This document shows positions 1 through 11,820 of a DNA stretch of 64,000 nucleotides, in pieces; position 1 is the first letter of the stretch; every line of letters starts with the position of its first letter. The notes under the pieces are model-generated. The model was given only the letters and a program-made list of their open reading frames with translations, did not search any database and was not told where the DNA came from. Source of the stretch: Narthecium ossifragum (lineage: Eukaryota; Streptophyta; Magnoliopsida; Dioscoreales; Nartheciaceae); contig OY986969.1 of the NCBI GenBank assembly GCA_963920575.1, positions 16,911,288-16,975,287 on the forward strand, in the 5' to 3' direction. A program made the position numbers and the translations under genes.

Positions 1-919
1 TGTGTGTATGTGTGTGTAGTGTGTGATTGCTTTATCGCTTTGTGGTTAACCGGGGGAGTGTCGACCCCCGGAAATGTTTAGTATAAATGGGCCGAGAGTG
101 TGCCATGTATGCTTAGTATAGATTTACTGCTTTGATTAATAGCCCCACTGATTATCGGCATGGGCCGGAGGCATAACCCGTTGCAATGGCAGATTATATA
201 TCTTGTACGTGTGGCTTGTTGGCTTGGCCGGGGCAACCCCTTGTAGCAATTTTGGTTGACGACTGTGGACGCCGTTGTAATGCCGAAATTGGCTCGATTG
301 TTATTGTCTCTTAGCTGTTGGCCAGCTACCTACGGGGTGACTGTGGAACCTTAGTTTATCATGTGCTAAAGAGCGCTGAAGACTATTATATATATGTGTT
401 TATCGTTTTGCTCTAATCGTTGTGTTGCTAGTATAGCTTGTCTGTATTTGAGACCCTTACTATACTCACCCCTTGGCTAGCTATAGGCTATGCCTAGCCC
501 TTTATAATTGATGTCATATTGTTGCATGCTTATATCTCTTTATCTGTGCCTGAGCATTGCATACATCTTGTTTGCATTAGAGCATAAGGCAAGGATGCGG
601 GTGAATAGGGTCTTCGCCGATCCGAGGTTCTCGGGTAGCTCGGATCTAGCTCTAGGACCGTGGCTGGGTAGCAAGGACTAGGGCGTGATTGTTATGCCAA
701 ATATTTGTATTCTCTAGGATGGACCTAGTTGGCTACTATATGTTGTTTGAGGTGTAGAGTTCGCCCAGAGTTCTCGTCTCATGCTCAGTATCCGTGTTAA
801 GGGAAGTTACGTGCTGCCATGGGTCCTACCCCTTTGTTGTTCAGCACTGGGCGCTTGGTGGTTTAGAGGGACGGCTGTTGAAAGTTGAGGTCACAGAGCG
901 TGTGCCCTGGGGTACGCGG
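1..919 (+). mobile_element. Gypsy-type long LTR 'A', left part
   Basis: This is the inner part of a long LTR whose start lies outside the window. It shares two landmarks with the other LTRs described here: a 'CTCGGGTAGCTCGGATCTAG' block near 632-651 and 'TAAATGGGCCG...GTGTGCC' near 82-104, also seen near 35430-35462. It is cut at 919 by the copia element and resumes at 6265. No host gene is visible. Confidence 0.7.
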
Positions 920-2067
920 TGTTAGTCCTAATAGTGTTTTGATGATGCCAATATGTTCCTAAATGTTAAAATATATATGTGATAAAATATATGTTGAAAA
1001 CAAGCTTTAACTTTCATATTTGAGCTATTGTTGAGTTGACGGTCGATGCGTGGATGCATCCGTGGGACTAGCGGATGCATCTGTGGATCATCCGTGAGGA
1101 CTGCCGGATGCATCCGTGGATCATCCGTGAGGACTGGCGGATGCATCCGTGGATCATCCGTGAAGACTGGCGGATGCATCCGTGGATCATCCGTGGGACT
1201 GGCGGATGCATCCGTGGATCAACCGCGGAGGATAAAAGTCACGACGGTCGATGTCAGGGTCGATGAGACGGTCGATCGAGGGATATGTAAGAAGCGACGG
1301 TCAAACGAGGTATCGATCCTGAGAAGCGGTTTTCGCAACAGAGCATGGCGGACGATGTCACGGTCGATGCGACGGTCGACCATGAAGCTTTACGGACGAT
1401 GCGTGGATTGACCGTGGCTCAAGAAGAACATGGCGGATGATGTCACGGACGATGCGACGGTCGACCGCCAGCCCAAAAAAAGCCGTTAAAGAGCCGTTGC
1501 ATGAACACAAAATAGCCGTTGGGAGGCTATTTGGAGGGCTTTGAAGCTCAGCTATAAAAGAGAAGTTGCAGCAAACTTGCCAATGACTTAGGAGGAGCTA
1601 AGGGATTATTGTAATAATATTCTAGCAAGTTTCTATCTCTTTATTAGTGAGCTAAACCTTTGTAAAACTACTTCAAGTGTGAAGTAGACTTTGAGAGAAA
1701 TATCCAAGAGAGAGCTTGGAGTGATTTGCAAGGTACTCAAGCACCCGGAAGCTTGAGGGGGAGCTCCAACAGTTGTTGGAGGATTTGTAAGGTTGCCAAG
1801 CACCCGGAAGCTTGGTGGAAAAACTTGTAAGGAAGAATTACAAGTAGTGGAACCTCAAGGAGACCCTTGAGAGAGTGGACGTAGGCAAGGTTTGCCGAAC
1901 CACTATAAAATCTGGTGCAAGTCTCATAACTCTTTCTCTCATCCTTCATTACATGCTTTATTTATAGTTTTCATATCTAAACAAGCATACTAGTCTTCTA
2001 GCTTTCTATTTTGGTTTTCATCTATTGTATTTCCGCAAAAGAGTCCAATTCACCCCCCCGACCTTCA
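920..2067 (+). repeat. 5' LTR of the copia element
   Basis: This is a 1148-bp direct repeat of 5158-6264, with TG...CA ends. The two LTRs differ by scattered substitutions and by copy number of an internal 33-bp repeat, so the insertion is not recent. Confidence 0.88.
1046..1235 (+). repeat. 33-bp tandem repeat inside the copia LTR
   Basis: About five units contain GGATGCATCC, GTGGATCATCCGTGAGGACT and GGC. Two 10-mers in the unit are (near-)self-complementary. The 3' LTR keeps fewer units (about 5285-5420). The unit is a multiple of three, so spurious ORFs on both strands read as repetitive peptides (MHPWIIREDWR-like). I do not regard these as proteins. Confidence 0.85.
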
Positions 2068-2068
2068 A

Positions 2069-2083
2069 TTGGTATCAGAGCCT
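2069..2083 (+). other. Primer-binding site (initiator Met tRNA)
   Basis: TTGGTATCAGAGCCT follows the 5' LTR. TGGTATCAGAGC is the standard plant iMet-tRNA complement. Confidence 0.9.
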
Positions 2084-2130
2084 CGTCTCTAAATTCGAGG
2101 TTTAACGACCCTAGAGGATCCTATGTATAG

Positions 2131-3814
2131 ATGGAAAACCAACAAGGACAATCTACCAATAGGCCTCCCTACTTTGATAGAGAAAATTACAATTATTGGA
2201 AGACTAGGATGGAAATTTTTATCCAATCCTTAGACTATGAAACTTGGCTTACTATTGAGGATGTACCATTTATTCCTAGTAAAATGCATGAAGGAAAGGA
2301 AGTATCCAAGCTTAAGAGTGAGTACACTTCATCCGACATAAAGAAATTGGAAACCAATGCTAAAGCAAAATGCTTTCTTATTTATGCATTGAGCCCTAAT
2401 GAATTTAGTAGAATTTCAAGTTGTAAATCGGCTAAGGAAATATGGGAGAGAAGTTTGAAATTACTTATGAGGGAATCAACCGAATTAAGGAGACTAGGAT
2501 AAGTATGCTTGTTCATGATTATGAATTGTTTAGCATGAAGGAAAATGAGTCCATTAGTGAAATGTTTACACGCTTCAATAACATTTTAAATAAGCTTCAA
2601 TCTCTTGGCAAATCTTATCCTAATGATGAAATTGTAAGAAGGATACTTAGGTGTCTACCTAAAACATGGAATCCCAAGGTGATGGCGATTGAAGAAGCCA
2701 AAGACCTTTCCAAGCTATCACTTGATGAGCTCATGGGTTCACTCATGACCTATGAGATGAGCTTGAAGAAGAGCAATAATAAAGGAGAGAAGAAAGAAAA
2801 ATCGGTTGCATTCAAGTCGTCATAACAAGATTCATCAAGTTCAAGTGATGAAGAATCGAAGTTGAACAATGAGGAATTGACATCAATTACAAGAAAAATC
2901 AAAATGATGCTCAATCGCCAAGGAGGAAAGAAACTTTTCAAGAAGAAAACCTCAAAAGGTGAAAAATCAAACTCTACCTCGTCAAATTCAAATAACATTA
3001 TATGTTATGAGTGTAGAAAGCCCAGACACTACAAGCCCGATTGCCCTCGACTCAAGAAGCCAACAAAAAAGAATTTCAAGAAAAAGAAAGGCTTGGTGGC
3101 AACTTGGAGTGAAAGCGATAAGGATTCCTCCTCCGATGAAAAAGAGCAAGAAAAGGCAAATATTTGTCTAATGGCCATCAGGGATGAGGAAGAAGATCAT
3201 GAGGTAAATGATGAGCTAGCCTTTGATGAACTTTTTGAAGCTTATCATTCCTTAGCAAAAGATTTCAAGTTCCTTAAACAGAAATATTATGCTTCATGTA
3301 AGGACTTGAAGAAGCTAGAACAAGAAAAACTAGATTGCATGCATAGGATTGTCTTATTGGAAAATGAAAACAAATGCATGATGAGTAAGACATCTAGTGA
3401 TGATCATGCCTCGCTTAGAAAAGAACTTGAGGATTGCAAATGTGAGCATGATATTTTACAAAATAACTCAAATAACTTACAAAAGGAAATCATCAATTTG
3501 AGTGAATCAAAAAGGGATCTCACTCTTGAAAATAATGATTTGAAAATTACTCTTTTTCTAAGTTTATGAAGACTAAGATCATACTTAATGAGATCCTTGA
3601 TAGCCAACGTAGCTCATTGAACAAAAATGGAATTGGTTATAATCCTAGGAAGGTGAATAATCTCAAAAAGACAAGCTTTGTTAAAGCATCATCTCATCCT
3701 TCTAGATTTACAAAAATACCTACTTGTCACTATTGTTATAAAATAGGACATATTGCTCCTAATTGCTATTTAATGAAGAATGTAAGTGCTAACATGTTTT
3801 GGATTCCAAAGCAT
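2131..3814 (+). pseudogene. Copia gag polyprotein, broken
   Basis: Three adjacent frames give the expected order of a plant copia Gag. First is an N-terminal segment starting MENQQGQSTNRPPYFDRENY with the 'W..R...FI' pattern (2131-about 2440). After a frameshift comes a UBN2-like segment with 'MFTRFNNILNKL' and 'RCLPKTW' (to 2823). An in-frame stop follows, then a basic region with a CCHC zinc knuckle (CYECRKPRHYKPDC, 3001-3042), in which the usual Gly before His is lost. A coiled-coil, Glu/Lys-rich stretch follows. A second knuckle (CHYCYKIGHIAPNC, 3726-3767) lies in another frame. At least two frameshifts and one stop make it non-functional. Two knuckles around a coiled coil is a known arrangement in some long plant copia lineages. 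Confidence 0.85.
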
Positions 3815-3944
3815 TAATCTTATATGCACATTTCAAGAACTAACGATAGCAGACCCAAAAAGATTTGGGTACCAAAAATCAAGACATGATTTGTGCTAGG
3901 GATGCTTGAGATCCATTTGTCAAGACAAATTCAAAAGAAAAAGG

Positions 3945-4010
3945 TGATATCTTGATGGTGGATGCTCAAGGCATATGGTGAGGACAAGAAAATGGTTCCA
4001 AGAAAAGGAG
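3945..4010 (+). pseudogene. Copia protease active-site remnant
   Basis: From 3948 the frame reads YLDGGCSRHMVRTRKWF. Copia proteases normally carry an LDSGCSRHMT-type motif here, so the catalytic D-S-G has become D-G-G. The frame ends soon after. No later pol domain follows; 4030-5140 is AT-rich and non-coding. Confidence 0.7.
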
Positions 4011-4535
4011 GTAAGCTAAATAGTCATCAAATGATCTCTCCAATGGTATGAAGTCTTGTTCCTCCATTTTCATTTGGTATTTCAAAATAGTTATAGTGAA
4101 CTTTATTCTATGATTTATTTTCCTTATGAAGTCTTTTTGATTTAAAAATGAATCCTTAAAAAGAATTAATCTTGGTTAAAATCTTGTATCTTGATTGATT
4201 TTAAAAGAGGTCATATGGTCATATTTTGCATTATAATGCTTACTGATTTGAAATGAGTTTTAATCATCTTTTATGAGATATTGTGACTTGAATGCACCAT
4301 AAGCCTCAAATTCTTCAAGTGTTTTCATGCAATGAAAAAGTGGCATGTGAGTTCTTAATACTCATTTTTCACACACATACACTCATGTGCCATATCTTTG
4401 ATTAAATCCATGAATTCCATGTTTAATAACTTGTTTTAGCTCATAATATTCAATTACATGTGTATGCAAAATTTCATGAGATTATTGATTCAAAAATCAT
4501 TTTAAATTAAATTTCAAAATTCATTTTCTGGAATT

Positions 4536-4650
4536 GACGGTCGACCGTGAGTTCACTTGGATCGACCGTGACTACGCAATATTTCATGAAATACTCAAAT
4601 CGTACTCGACGGTCGACCGTGAACCTTTGAAGGTCGACCGCCACTAGATG
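4536..4650. repeat. GGTCGACCGT palindromic words in the copia 3' region
   Basis: Several copies of GACGGTCGACCGT, GATCGACCGT and GGTCGACCG lie within about 110 bp. The same word forms the array at 23555-23920 inside an unrelated gypsy-type LTR. Confidence 0.7.
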
Positions 4651-5141
4651 TGACACATTCTTTCATGAAGTTTTTCATCGCATCTCATTTTAAAAATAAT
4701 TTTTCAATAATTTGTATATGGGGGAGGTAAAGGAACTTATAGTTGGGGATTACTTTATTTGAATAGATTTAAACATTTTTTTAAAAAAAAATATATCCCC
4801 TACTTCTTTAAGTATCATGAATATTTTAATTGATTAGATATCAAGCCTCCATTAGTGATCAACTTCTTTTTCTTGCTCCATCCCCACTTTTTGATGATGG
4901 CATAGGGGAGAAAACGTTGTGATGTGATCTATTGCTACCAATCATGATATTAGTTAAACAAGTGATTATACTAAAAGATAAATTATCTTGTCATAATATC
5001 ATGGATAGAACTTTTCAATATCATATGATTGGTGTGCATCCTAAGTATTCATCTTAGAACACCTTTTATCAAAGAAATGGATGCATAGATTTAGGGGGAG
5101 CAATAGATATTTTATCATCACATATAAATAGATTGTCATCA

Positions 5142-5157
5142 TAAAAAAGGGGGAGAT
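5142..5157 (+). other. Polypurine tract of the copia element
   Basis: The A/G run AAAAAAGGGGGAGA lies directly before the 3' LTR, as expected for the plus-strand primer site. Confidence 0.8.
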
Positions 5158-6264
5158 TGTTAGTCCTAATAGTGTTTTGATGATGCCAATATGTTTCTAA
5201 ATGTTAAAATATATATGTGATAAAATATATGTTGAAAACAAGTTTTAACTTTCATATTTGAGAAATTGTTGAGTTGACGGTCGATGCGTTGATGCATCCG
5301 TGGGACTGGCGGATGCATCCGTGGATCATCAGTGAGGACTGGTGGATCATCCGTGAGGACTGGCGGATGCATCCGTGGATCATCCGTGGGACTGGCGGAT
5401 GCATCCGTGGATCAACCGCTGAGGATAAAAGTCACGACGGTCGATGTCACGGTGGATGGGACGGTCGACCGCGGGACATGTTAGAACTGATAGTCGAACA
5501 AGGTATCGACCCTGAGAAGCGGTTTTCGCAACAGAGCCTGACGGATGATGTCACGGTTGATGCGACGGTCCACCGTGAAACTTTACGGACGATGCGTGGA
5601 TCGACCATAGCTCAAGAAGAACCTGGCAGACGATGTCACGGACGATGCGACGGTCGACTGCCAGCCCAAAAAAGAGCCGTTAAAGAGCCGTTGCAGGAGC
5701 ACAAAATAGCCGTTGGGAGGCTATTTGGAGGGCTTTGTAGCTCAGCTATAAAAGAGAAGTTAGAGCAAACTTGCCAAAGACTTAGGGGGAGCTAAGGGAT
5801 TATTGTAATAATATTTTAGCAAGTTTCTCTCTCTTTATTAGTGAGCTAAACCTTTGTAAAACTACTTCAAATGTGAAGTAGACTTTGAGAGAAATATCCA
5901 AGAGAGAGCTTGGAGTGATTTGCAAGGTTCTCAAGCACCTGAAAGCTTGAGGGGGAGCTCCAGCAGTTGTTGGAGGATTTGTAAGGTTTTCAAGCATCCA
6001 AAAGCTTGGTGGGAAAACTAGTAAGGAAGAATAACAAGTAGTGGAACCTCAAGGAGGCCCTTGAGAGAGTGGATGTAGGCAAGGTTTGCCGAATCACTAT
6101 AAAATCTGGTGCAAGTCTCCTAACTCTTGCTCTCGTCCTTCATTACATGCTTTATTTATAGTTTTCATATCTAAACAAGCATACTAGTCTTCTAGCTTTC
6201 TATCTTTGTTTTCATCTATTGTATTTCAGCAAAAGAGTCTAATTTACCACCCCTTGGACCTTCA
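5158..6264 (+). repeat. 3' LTR of the copia element
   Basis: This is a 1107-bp direct repeat of 920-2067. It is shorter mainly because it has fewer 33-bp units. Confidence 0.88.
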
Positions 6265-6560
6265 GGCGGTGGACGTAATGTGAGTTTCCCTAAGAGATTG
6301 GACAGAACCCGGGACTTTGTAGTTTTCCCTTTTTCTAGTGCGACGTAGAGTAGAACTTTACTGAGCTTATTACTTACTCCTACCTGGGCTGCGTTTGCAG
6401 GTCCAGGCATCAGCTCATTATCGGTGGTTCTAGTTGGATCAGGTCTTGGCGGCGCGTCGACTTTCGGAGGCGTTTGAGGTCTCAGAGGGACAGATGTACA
6501 TTTTGGCAACTTTTGTTTATAGTTAGCTTTTGAGGATGATGTACTTAATATTTAATATAT
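6265..6560 (+). mobile_element. Gypsy-type long LTR 'A', right part
   Basis: This continues the LTR interrupted at 919. It carries the conserved 'TACTGAG...CTCCTACCTGGGCTGC' block followed by TTTGCAG/GTCCAGG (acceptor AG at 6399-6400) and the GGCGGCGCGTCGACTTTCGG block. The exact 3' end is unclear. Confidence 0.65.
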
Positions 6561-6970
6561 GAAATCATATTCATGATCGCTCGCGAACGTGTCATTAAAA
6601 CTTTGCAAACTCAATCAAATATTAAATTTATAATCCTTATTCAATCACTACACTACTAGGTAGAATAGCGGTGAAGTCGGGAGTCGATCCACGGGAAAAA
6701 CGTTGGAAACTGAAATCAATTCTCGAAACCCTAAAACTAAGGAAAAGAATCAAAGATAGAATAAAGTTATCTAAACTAATAAATAAAAGAGATAAAAGGT
6801 TGATCAATTTGAATCAATGGAGTAGTTACTTAGGAATTACTCAATCCGCCCTAGTTTCATTATTAGTCTTCTCTAGTTATCATCTTTTTCCCTTCTCTCA
6901 ACATTATAGATCATATGGCTACAAGCTCACATGAATCCCTAAAAGAAAGTTAATGTTCCCAACGGCATAA
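6561..6970. other. AT-rich transposon-derived spacer
   Basis: No gene. It contains 'GGGAGTCGATCCACGGGA', resembling the 'GAGTCGAATCCACAGGGA' block of the element at 30201-32148. It is probably a fragment of a related repeat. The 87-codon ORF here has no recognisable domain. Confidence 0.4.
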
Positions 6971-8700
6971 TGTCGCACCCCGACCCCCGTAGGCCCAACT
7001 GGGCCGGGCGACGCGAAGCGGAACCTAACTTACTGCGGAAATTTTGGCGAGGTTTCCCTCTAATCGTAGTGGTTACCCTAGCAAATCATAACCATCCTGT
7101 ATTATACAAATATTACAAACCCAAAGACTGAAACTGGATATTTATATACAATCCTCAAACAGGGAAATTATACATTTATCACTCCCGTAGGAGACTATCT
7201 ATAACAAAAAGGTAAAACTAGAAGATCGCCACCTCTCAAGCACCGCCAGACGCCGCCACGTCTCCAAACACCGGCCCGGTAGGGGCGACCGAAGAAGAGC
7301 TAGCGCCAGCACCTGCAAAACACAGCCCGGGTAGGAGTGAGCACTAAGCTCAGCAGGGACACTACACTATGACACTCACAAGGGAGGGACCACAACGGTG
7401 TCGCCTCCAAGCTTACCCTAGGTGTATACAAGGGTCCCTTAACTCCACCGGAAGTCCATGAACGCAGGCCCAAAACACTGCATACTCTCAACAGGACACA
7501 GAGCACTGTTTGGCGGGCCAGGGCACCGCTGGGCAGGCACTCCTCCTCCCAAGAGTTTAGGAACACCGGACTCCGACTACACTTCGGATACAACTTGAAG
7601 TCGACACGACCTCTAAACATCGAACAACATGTATTCAGGTCAAACTAACCCTATCATCGAAAACGACTGAATACTACAAATCGAGTCATGGACCAAGCTA
7701 CCCGCAACGGTCCTAGAGCTAGATCCGCGCTACCCGAAAGCCCCGGATCGGCAACGCCCTACACAGATGCAACTAATGCGCAACACAATGCATGTTATGG
7801 ACATGCGCAGGATAATACATATAAACATGCAATAGTATGTGATGATATATCAAACAAGGTCTGGGCACGGCACCCTGCCGGCCCGGGGTGGTGAGCAGGT
7901 AAATAAGGTCTAAGGAGTTGCTGCAGTGGTACCACCACCAACTGCCAGCAGTCCACCACAACACATGCACCGGGAAGCAGCCCCGCAAACAACAGCTTAC
8001 AGATATAACAGATAAAGCCATCGGCGCACGCCGGCATGCGAGGCTAGGAAAAGCTGTAGGGCTACCCGCCCATTTATTCTAAACATCCCGGGAGTCATCA
8101 CTCCCCCGGTTCACCACTGCCCTATTATAGGGCTAACATGCTTAATCATATGTACCAAGTATTAAGACGGTAAAGGAAACCGTCATACAAAGCCCCGCGG
8201 CGAAACAAGATACATTTCCTCTCTCTGCCATAGTCGGATCGATCCCTCTAATGGCAGAGAGTAAACTCTCCCAATCGTGCCGAGTCCGATCGATCCGTCC
8301 TCCCAGGACGATCGATCTGACTCGCGATAGAGAACGTCCCATGCTATCCAAGGCACCGGGATCAATCGCCCTCACCCGGGGCCGATCGATCCTGCTCGGG
8401 TTCAGCATGCCCAACGAAGAGGGATCGATCCATCTCATAGACGGATCGATCGCGTTGGGTTCTCCGGTAAGCCGATGGCGAGAAATATCGTCGGAAAACT
8501 CCACCAATTCCCACCAAAACCTGGAATCTAGTGGTACGAAGGATCACGAATCCAAAACCGGTGGAAAAACTACAATCTAACAAGTATACAACAAGATCTA
8601 AGCATAAGAACATCGACAGCCGAAAAAACTTCCAAAAACCCGAAGAATGTAGGTAGGAATCCCTACCGGAGCAAGAGCAGCTTCAATCCCAGCTGCTAGG
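6971..8700 (-). mobile_element. Gypsy-type long LTR 'B', truncated
   Basis: The minus-strand LTR ends at 6971 (read as TGTCGCACCC on the + strand). It carries the conserved acceptor-like box (minus-strand TTTTGCAG/GTGC, AG at 7314-7313) and a donor-like GTAGGGATTCCTAC (GT at 8666-8665), 1.35 kb apart. Sequence at 8560-8690 matches, reversed, the same part of LTR 'E' (about 34650-34800). The U3 part expected beyond 8700 is absent; unrelated gypsy sequence begins there. Confidence 0.7.
8236..8460. repeat. GATCGATC palindrome array in LTR 'B'
   Basis: Six or more GATCGATC octamers occur in about 225 bp. One pair (8290-8320) forms a hairpin: GATCGATCCGTCC, a 5-nt loop, then GGACGATCGATC. Confidence 0.85.
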
Positions 8701-10857
8701 CCTTGGATCGTCCACGAACTCTTTGAAATCCACCATAAGAGCACGGGTCGTCATGCACCGTGGTCTCTAGATTGTCGTGATCGCGGTACCGGTGACATGA
8801 CCTTGTGTGATCTGGGAGTCGATTGCTGGCAAACGACTGTAGATCACACCAACCCGATCTTAATGTTGTCTGTTGTGCGGCTTGGTTCGACTGGTCGTCC
8901 TTGGTCACGGTCCTGGGGGAAGGTTGCTATAGTAGAGGTTGCGGTCCCATCTTCGAACGCTTCTCTTCATAGGAGGACTCGAATTTAATCGTACTATCTT
9001 CCGCTGGTTTGTAAGTCGCCTTTTCTTCAAGATGGGTGCTTGCGTTTGGCTAAGCTCTGCATCTGGTTCTAATAGCTCCTCGTGCAACTCGGGCCATCAT
9101 GAGAAGGCGTAGGGGTTCCAAATGAGGGTCCGTGAGTCAACGGACTCAACTGGTGCTCTCTCTAGGGGTAACTCATGCGTCTCCTTCTTGGGACTAAGGA
9201 GTGCCCTAGGTTGTGGTTCGTGCTTGTTGGGGCACCCGAGAGGTGTCTCCACTCCTTGTAATATCACTTCATTGTTATCATGAACAAACTTCATAATACT
9301 TCTTTGGAAGTCCCACTGGATCGGCCCCAAGGAGGATAACCAATCCACTACAAGGACGACAATCACCCCTCCAACGGGAAAAATCAGGAAATCAATTAAG
9401 AAATTGAATCCGCCAAGGGTGGTCCATACCTCCGAGCAAATACCCACCGTTCTGACCAAGGTTCTGTTTGCTATCACAAGTTCGATGGTGATTGATTCGT
9501 CAACTTTCAAACGCAGCAGCTGTGCAAGCTCCAGGCTGATGAAGCAGTGGCTGCTCCCAGAGTCAACCAGAAACGGAATCAATATCGATCTGATGTTTCC
9601 TTGGAGGTACATCGACCGGATAGCATATCCGGATAGCATATCCAGCATACGTCGTCTGAATGTAGCTGGTTGTAGGTGTGAGGTTTTCTACAATATCCTT
9701 ATCATCTTGTTCATCAGGGAGTAAGGGGGAAGTAGTCGTATGCCATTGGAGCCGTTCTAACACATCACTGATAAGGAATTGGAGCTGTGCCATTATCGTG
9801 GAAACATCGCTTATAGAACACGCTGGTCGAGCCAGCTTGGATTTGATGTAGAGGCTTCTTGAAGAAACCTAAACGAGAGCTTGGAAAACGTCAAGATGAC
9901 ATCCTAGAAGAAGAAGATCTCGATGTATCCCAAGGTCGCCTCACACACCAAAGGAGGTCTCGCCTGCTCCCCTCGCCGGAATTCTCCCCCTCAAGCTCGA
10001 ACTCTCTTCCTCTCCTTCCCGTCACTAGTCGCCAGTCGCTTGTGGAGCCGCCAGGCAAGAAAGAGAGCTGCTGGAGAGGATAGCTGGTCATCGGAGGAGA
10101 AGTGCGTCGTTGCAGGAGAAGACTTCGCCGAGGTCGGAGGAGAGCTAGGCCGCGATCGTTGGTGCCGGAAGCGAGGACGGAGAAGAAGGATCCCAAGGCG
10201 ATCTCGTCCCGATCTGGAGGCTTGGAGTCTAGTGTCGAAGCTGGCCTCCTTTCCTTTCCTTGCTGCGAAGCCGATCTGGTCACGAAGCCGATGTCGGAGA
10301 AGAAGGATGCCAATCTGGCCGTGATCCGGCTTCCTAACGTCGAAGCTGGTGTCATTCTCGTGTCAAAGTTGGTGGCGTCCGAGCGTCGAAGTGAGCGGCG
10401 TCCGAGCTTCATGTTGGAGTTGGGCGCACCTTGATCCAACCTCTGTCAGTGTCAAGGAAGCGCCGGCTGGAACCCTCATTGGAGATATGGGTCGTGAGGC
10501 GAGCAGAGGAGATGGAGCTACGTCGCGGGACCGTCGTTCACCAAGATTTTTGTGGTGTGTTGCGTTACTAGACCGTCGGGGGAGATGGGGAAGCCGTTCA
10601 AGAAGATCTCACCGGGTCTTGGTGCCGTGAGCTTGAGGTCACGAACGGCGACGAACGGTTGGTGAAGGACCTCGCTTGATGAGATCTCACCGGACGCGAG
10701 GGTTGATGCAGCGAGCTTGAGGCTGCGCACGGCGGTGAGCGACAACCACCTTTGGGTTGGATCCGACGTCTCGCCGGCGTCTCTTTCCTCCTCCTGCGCG
10801 TTCGAGAGAAAAACCCCGTTCGGTCCCTCTCTACGCTCAGATTAATAGAAATCTCGG
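8701..10857 (-). pseudogene. Gypsy internal region, minus strand (protease plus leader)
   Basis: On the minus strand, the 183-codon frame 9648-9097 contains an aspartic protease motif, LVDSGSSHCFI, near residue 28. Further on it reads VDWLSSLGPIQWDF, the typical 'W...LGPI.WDF' stretch after the protease in Ty3/gypsy chromoviruses. The frame then degrades toward 8905 in the region that should lead to reverse transcriptase. Between 9860 and 10857 the sequence is GC-rich leader with no gag motif I can recognise, so gag is lost or highly diverged. No RT, integrase or 3' LTR is present before the junction with LTR 'B' at about 8700, so the element is a deletion or recombination product. Confidence 0.65.
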
Positions 10858-10875
10858 CTCCACGGTGGGCGCCAA
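10858..10875 (-). other. Candidate primer-binding site, minus strand
   Basis: The minus strand reads TTGGCGCCCACCGTGG three bases after a CA-terminated LTR end. TGGCGCC...CACCGTGG at this position is typical of some plant Ty3/gypsy elements and differs from the iMet PBS of the other elements here. Confidence 0.6.
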
Positions 10876-10880
10876 TTTGA

Positions 10881-11820
10881 TGATGCACGGTTATGGAAAG
10901 CAGGTACACACGATCCTCAAGAACGTCGAAGAAGACACGAACTCCGGAGCACCAATCACACGTGCGGGAACATCGGGGAAGACTGGATCTCCGGAGCACC
11001 AAGCCTGGGTCGTGGGAGCGTCCATGAAGATCGAGAGAGCTTTGGGATGTCGCTCCTCCGAGGAAGATGATGGTCAGAGAAAAATGTGAGGTGGGACCAC
11101 CTTGGGGGATCCCTCCGATGCCTAAGTCAGCCTAGTCCCGTGATATCAAGTACAGAGAATTATTTGAGGTCGAGAATAGACGTGTATGAGAGTTCACCTT
11201 TGACTGACGGGTCCATATGCTATTTATAGGCGTAGGGAAGAGGTTGTTAGAATCCGTCTGACTACGGAGTTGCGATTTCTTTATCAGAAAAGATTTAAAT
11301 ATATCCACTGTGAACTGCAGGATTCCAACTAATGTGATCCCAACCGGTGTAATTTGTAGAATCCCAACTAATGAGATCCCAATCAGTGTGATACAGGAGC
11401 TCAACTAATGTGATGGACAGTTGAGACAAATTTGGCATTATCAGGTCTCTAGCATCAGATATAAAGTGCATCTCCCCCTCGGATTCTTATAAGATTGATG
11501 TAAAGAAATTGAGACATTCACAATTGATCTCACAAATTATATAACATGGGGGGATCCACGGGTCTACACAATAGATAAAGAGAAATACAATTATCTTGTC
11601 CAAATCCAAGTAACTTTGCCTACCATGATCCACGTTATCATAATTTGAAGGAACTTAAAAGCCCATATTATTAATGTCACATAGTCCATAGTGAATTGTT
11701 AAATCATGATGTCACGTTTAGCTTATCTTGTACATGGCCATATCATACGGGCTTCTATATTATAGCCCTAGTGCCTCTCTACTAGTCTATTCTATCCCCA
11801 TTCCCCACTCTCACCTAGCG
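10881..11820 (-). mobile_element. Minus-strand gypsy 5' LTR (outer end uncertain)
   Basis: The LTR is bounded at 10881 by the PBS (minus strand ...GTGCATCA then the PBS). The far end is not resolvable without a second LTR. I place it before the GC-rich sequence starting near 11821. Confidence 0.4.

Larger units (their letters stand above)
920..6264 (+). mobile_element. Copia-type LTR retrotransposon, gag-only deletion derivative
   Basis: This is a complete LTR-to-LTR element. The LTRs are 920-2067 and 5158-6264; both begin TGTTAGTCC and end ACCTTCA. A PBS for initiator-Met tRNA follows the 5' LTR, and an A/G-rich polypurine tract (about 5142-5157) precedes the 3' LTR. Flanks are CGCGG and GGCGG, a 5-bp target duplication with one mismatch. 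The 3.1-kb interior holds a broken gag and a protease remnant but no recognisable integrase, reverse transcriptase or RNase H. It would therefore depend on an autonomous partner. It is inserted in gypsy-type LTR 'A'. Confidence 0.88.

Noticed and set aside
1046..1411. Repetitive-peptide ORFs on both strands (GGCIRGSSV..., MHPPVLTDDPR...)
   Set aside because: They are by-products of the 33-bp tandem repeat in the copia LTR; the unit length is a multiple of three, so several frames stay open.
9891..10439. 182-codon minus-strand ORF as a gag gene
   Set aside because: It sits where gag should be, but I see no Gag or zinc-knuckle motif; composition is Arg/Ser/Pro low complexity.
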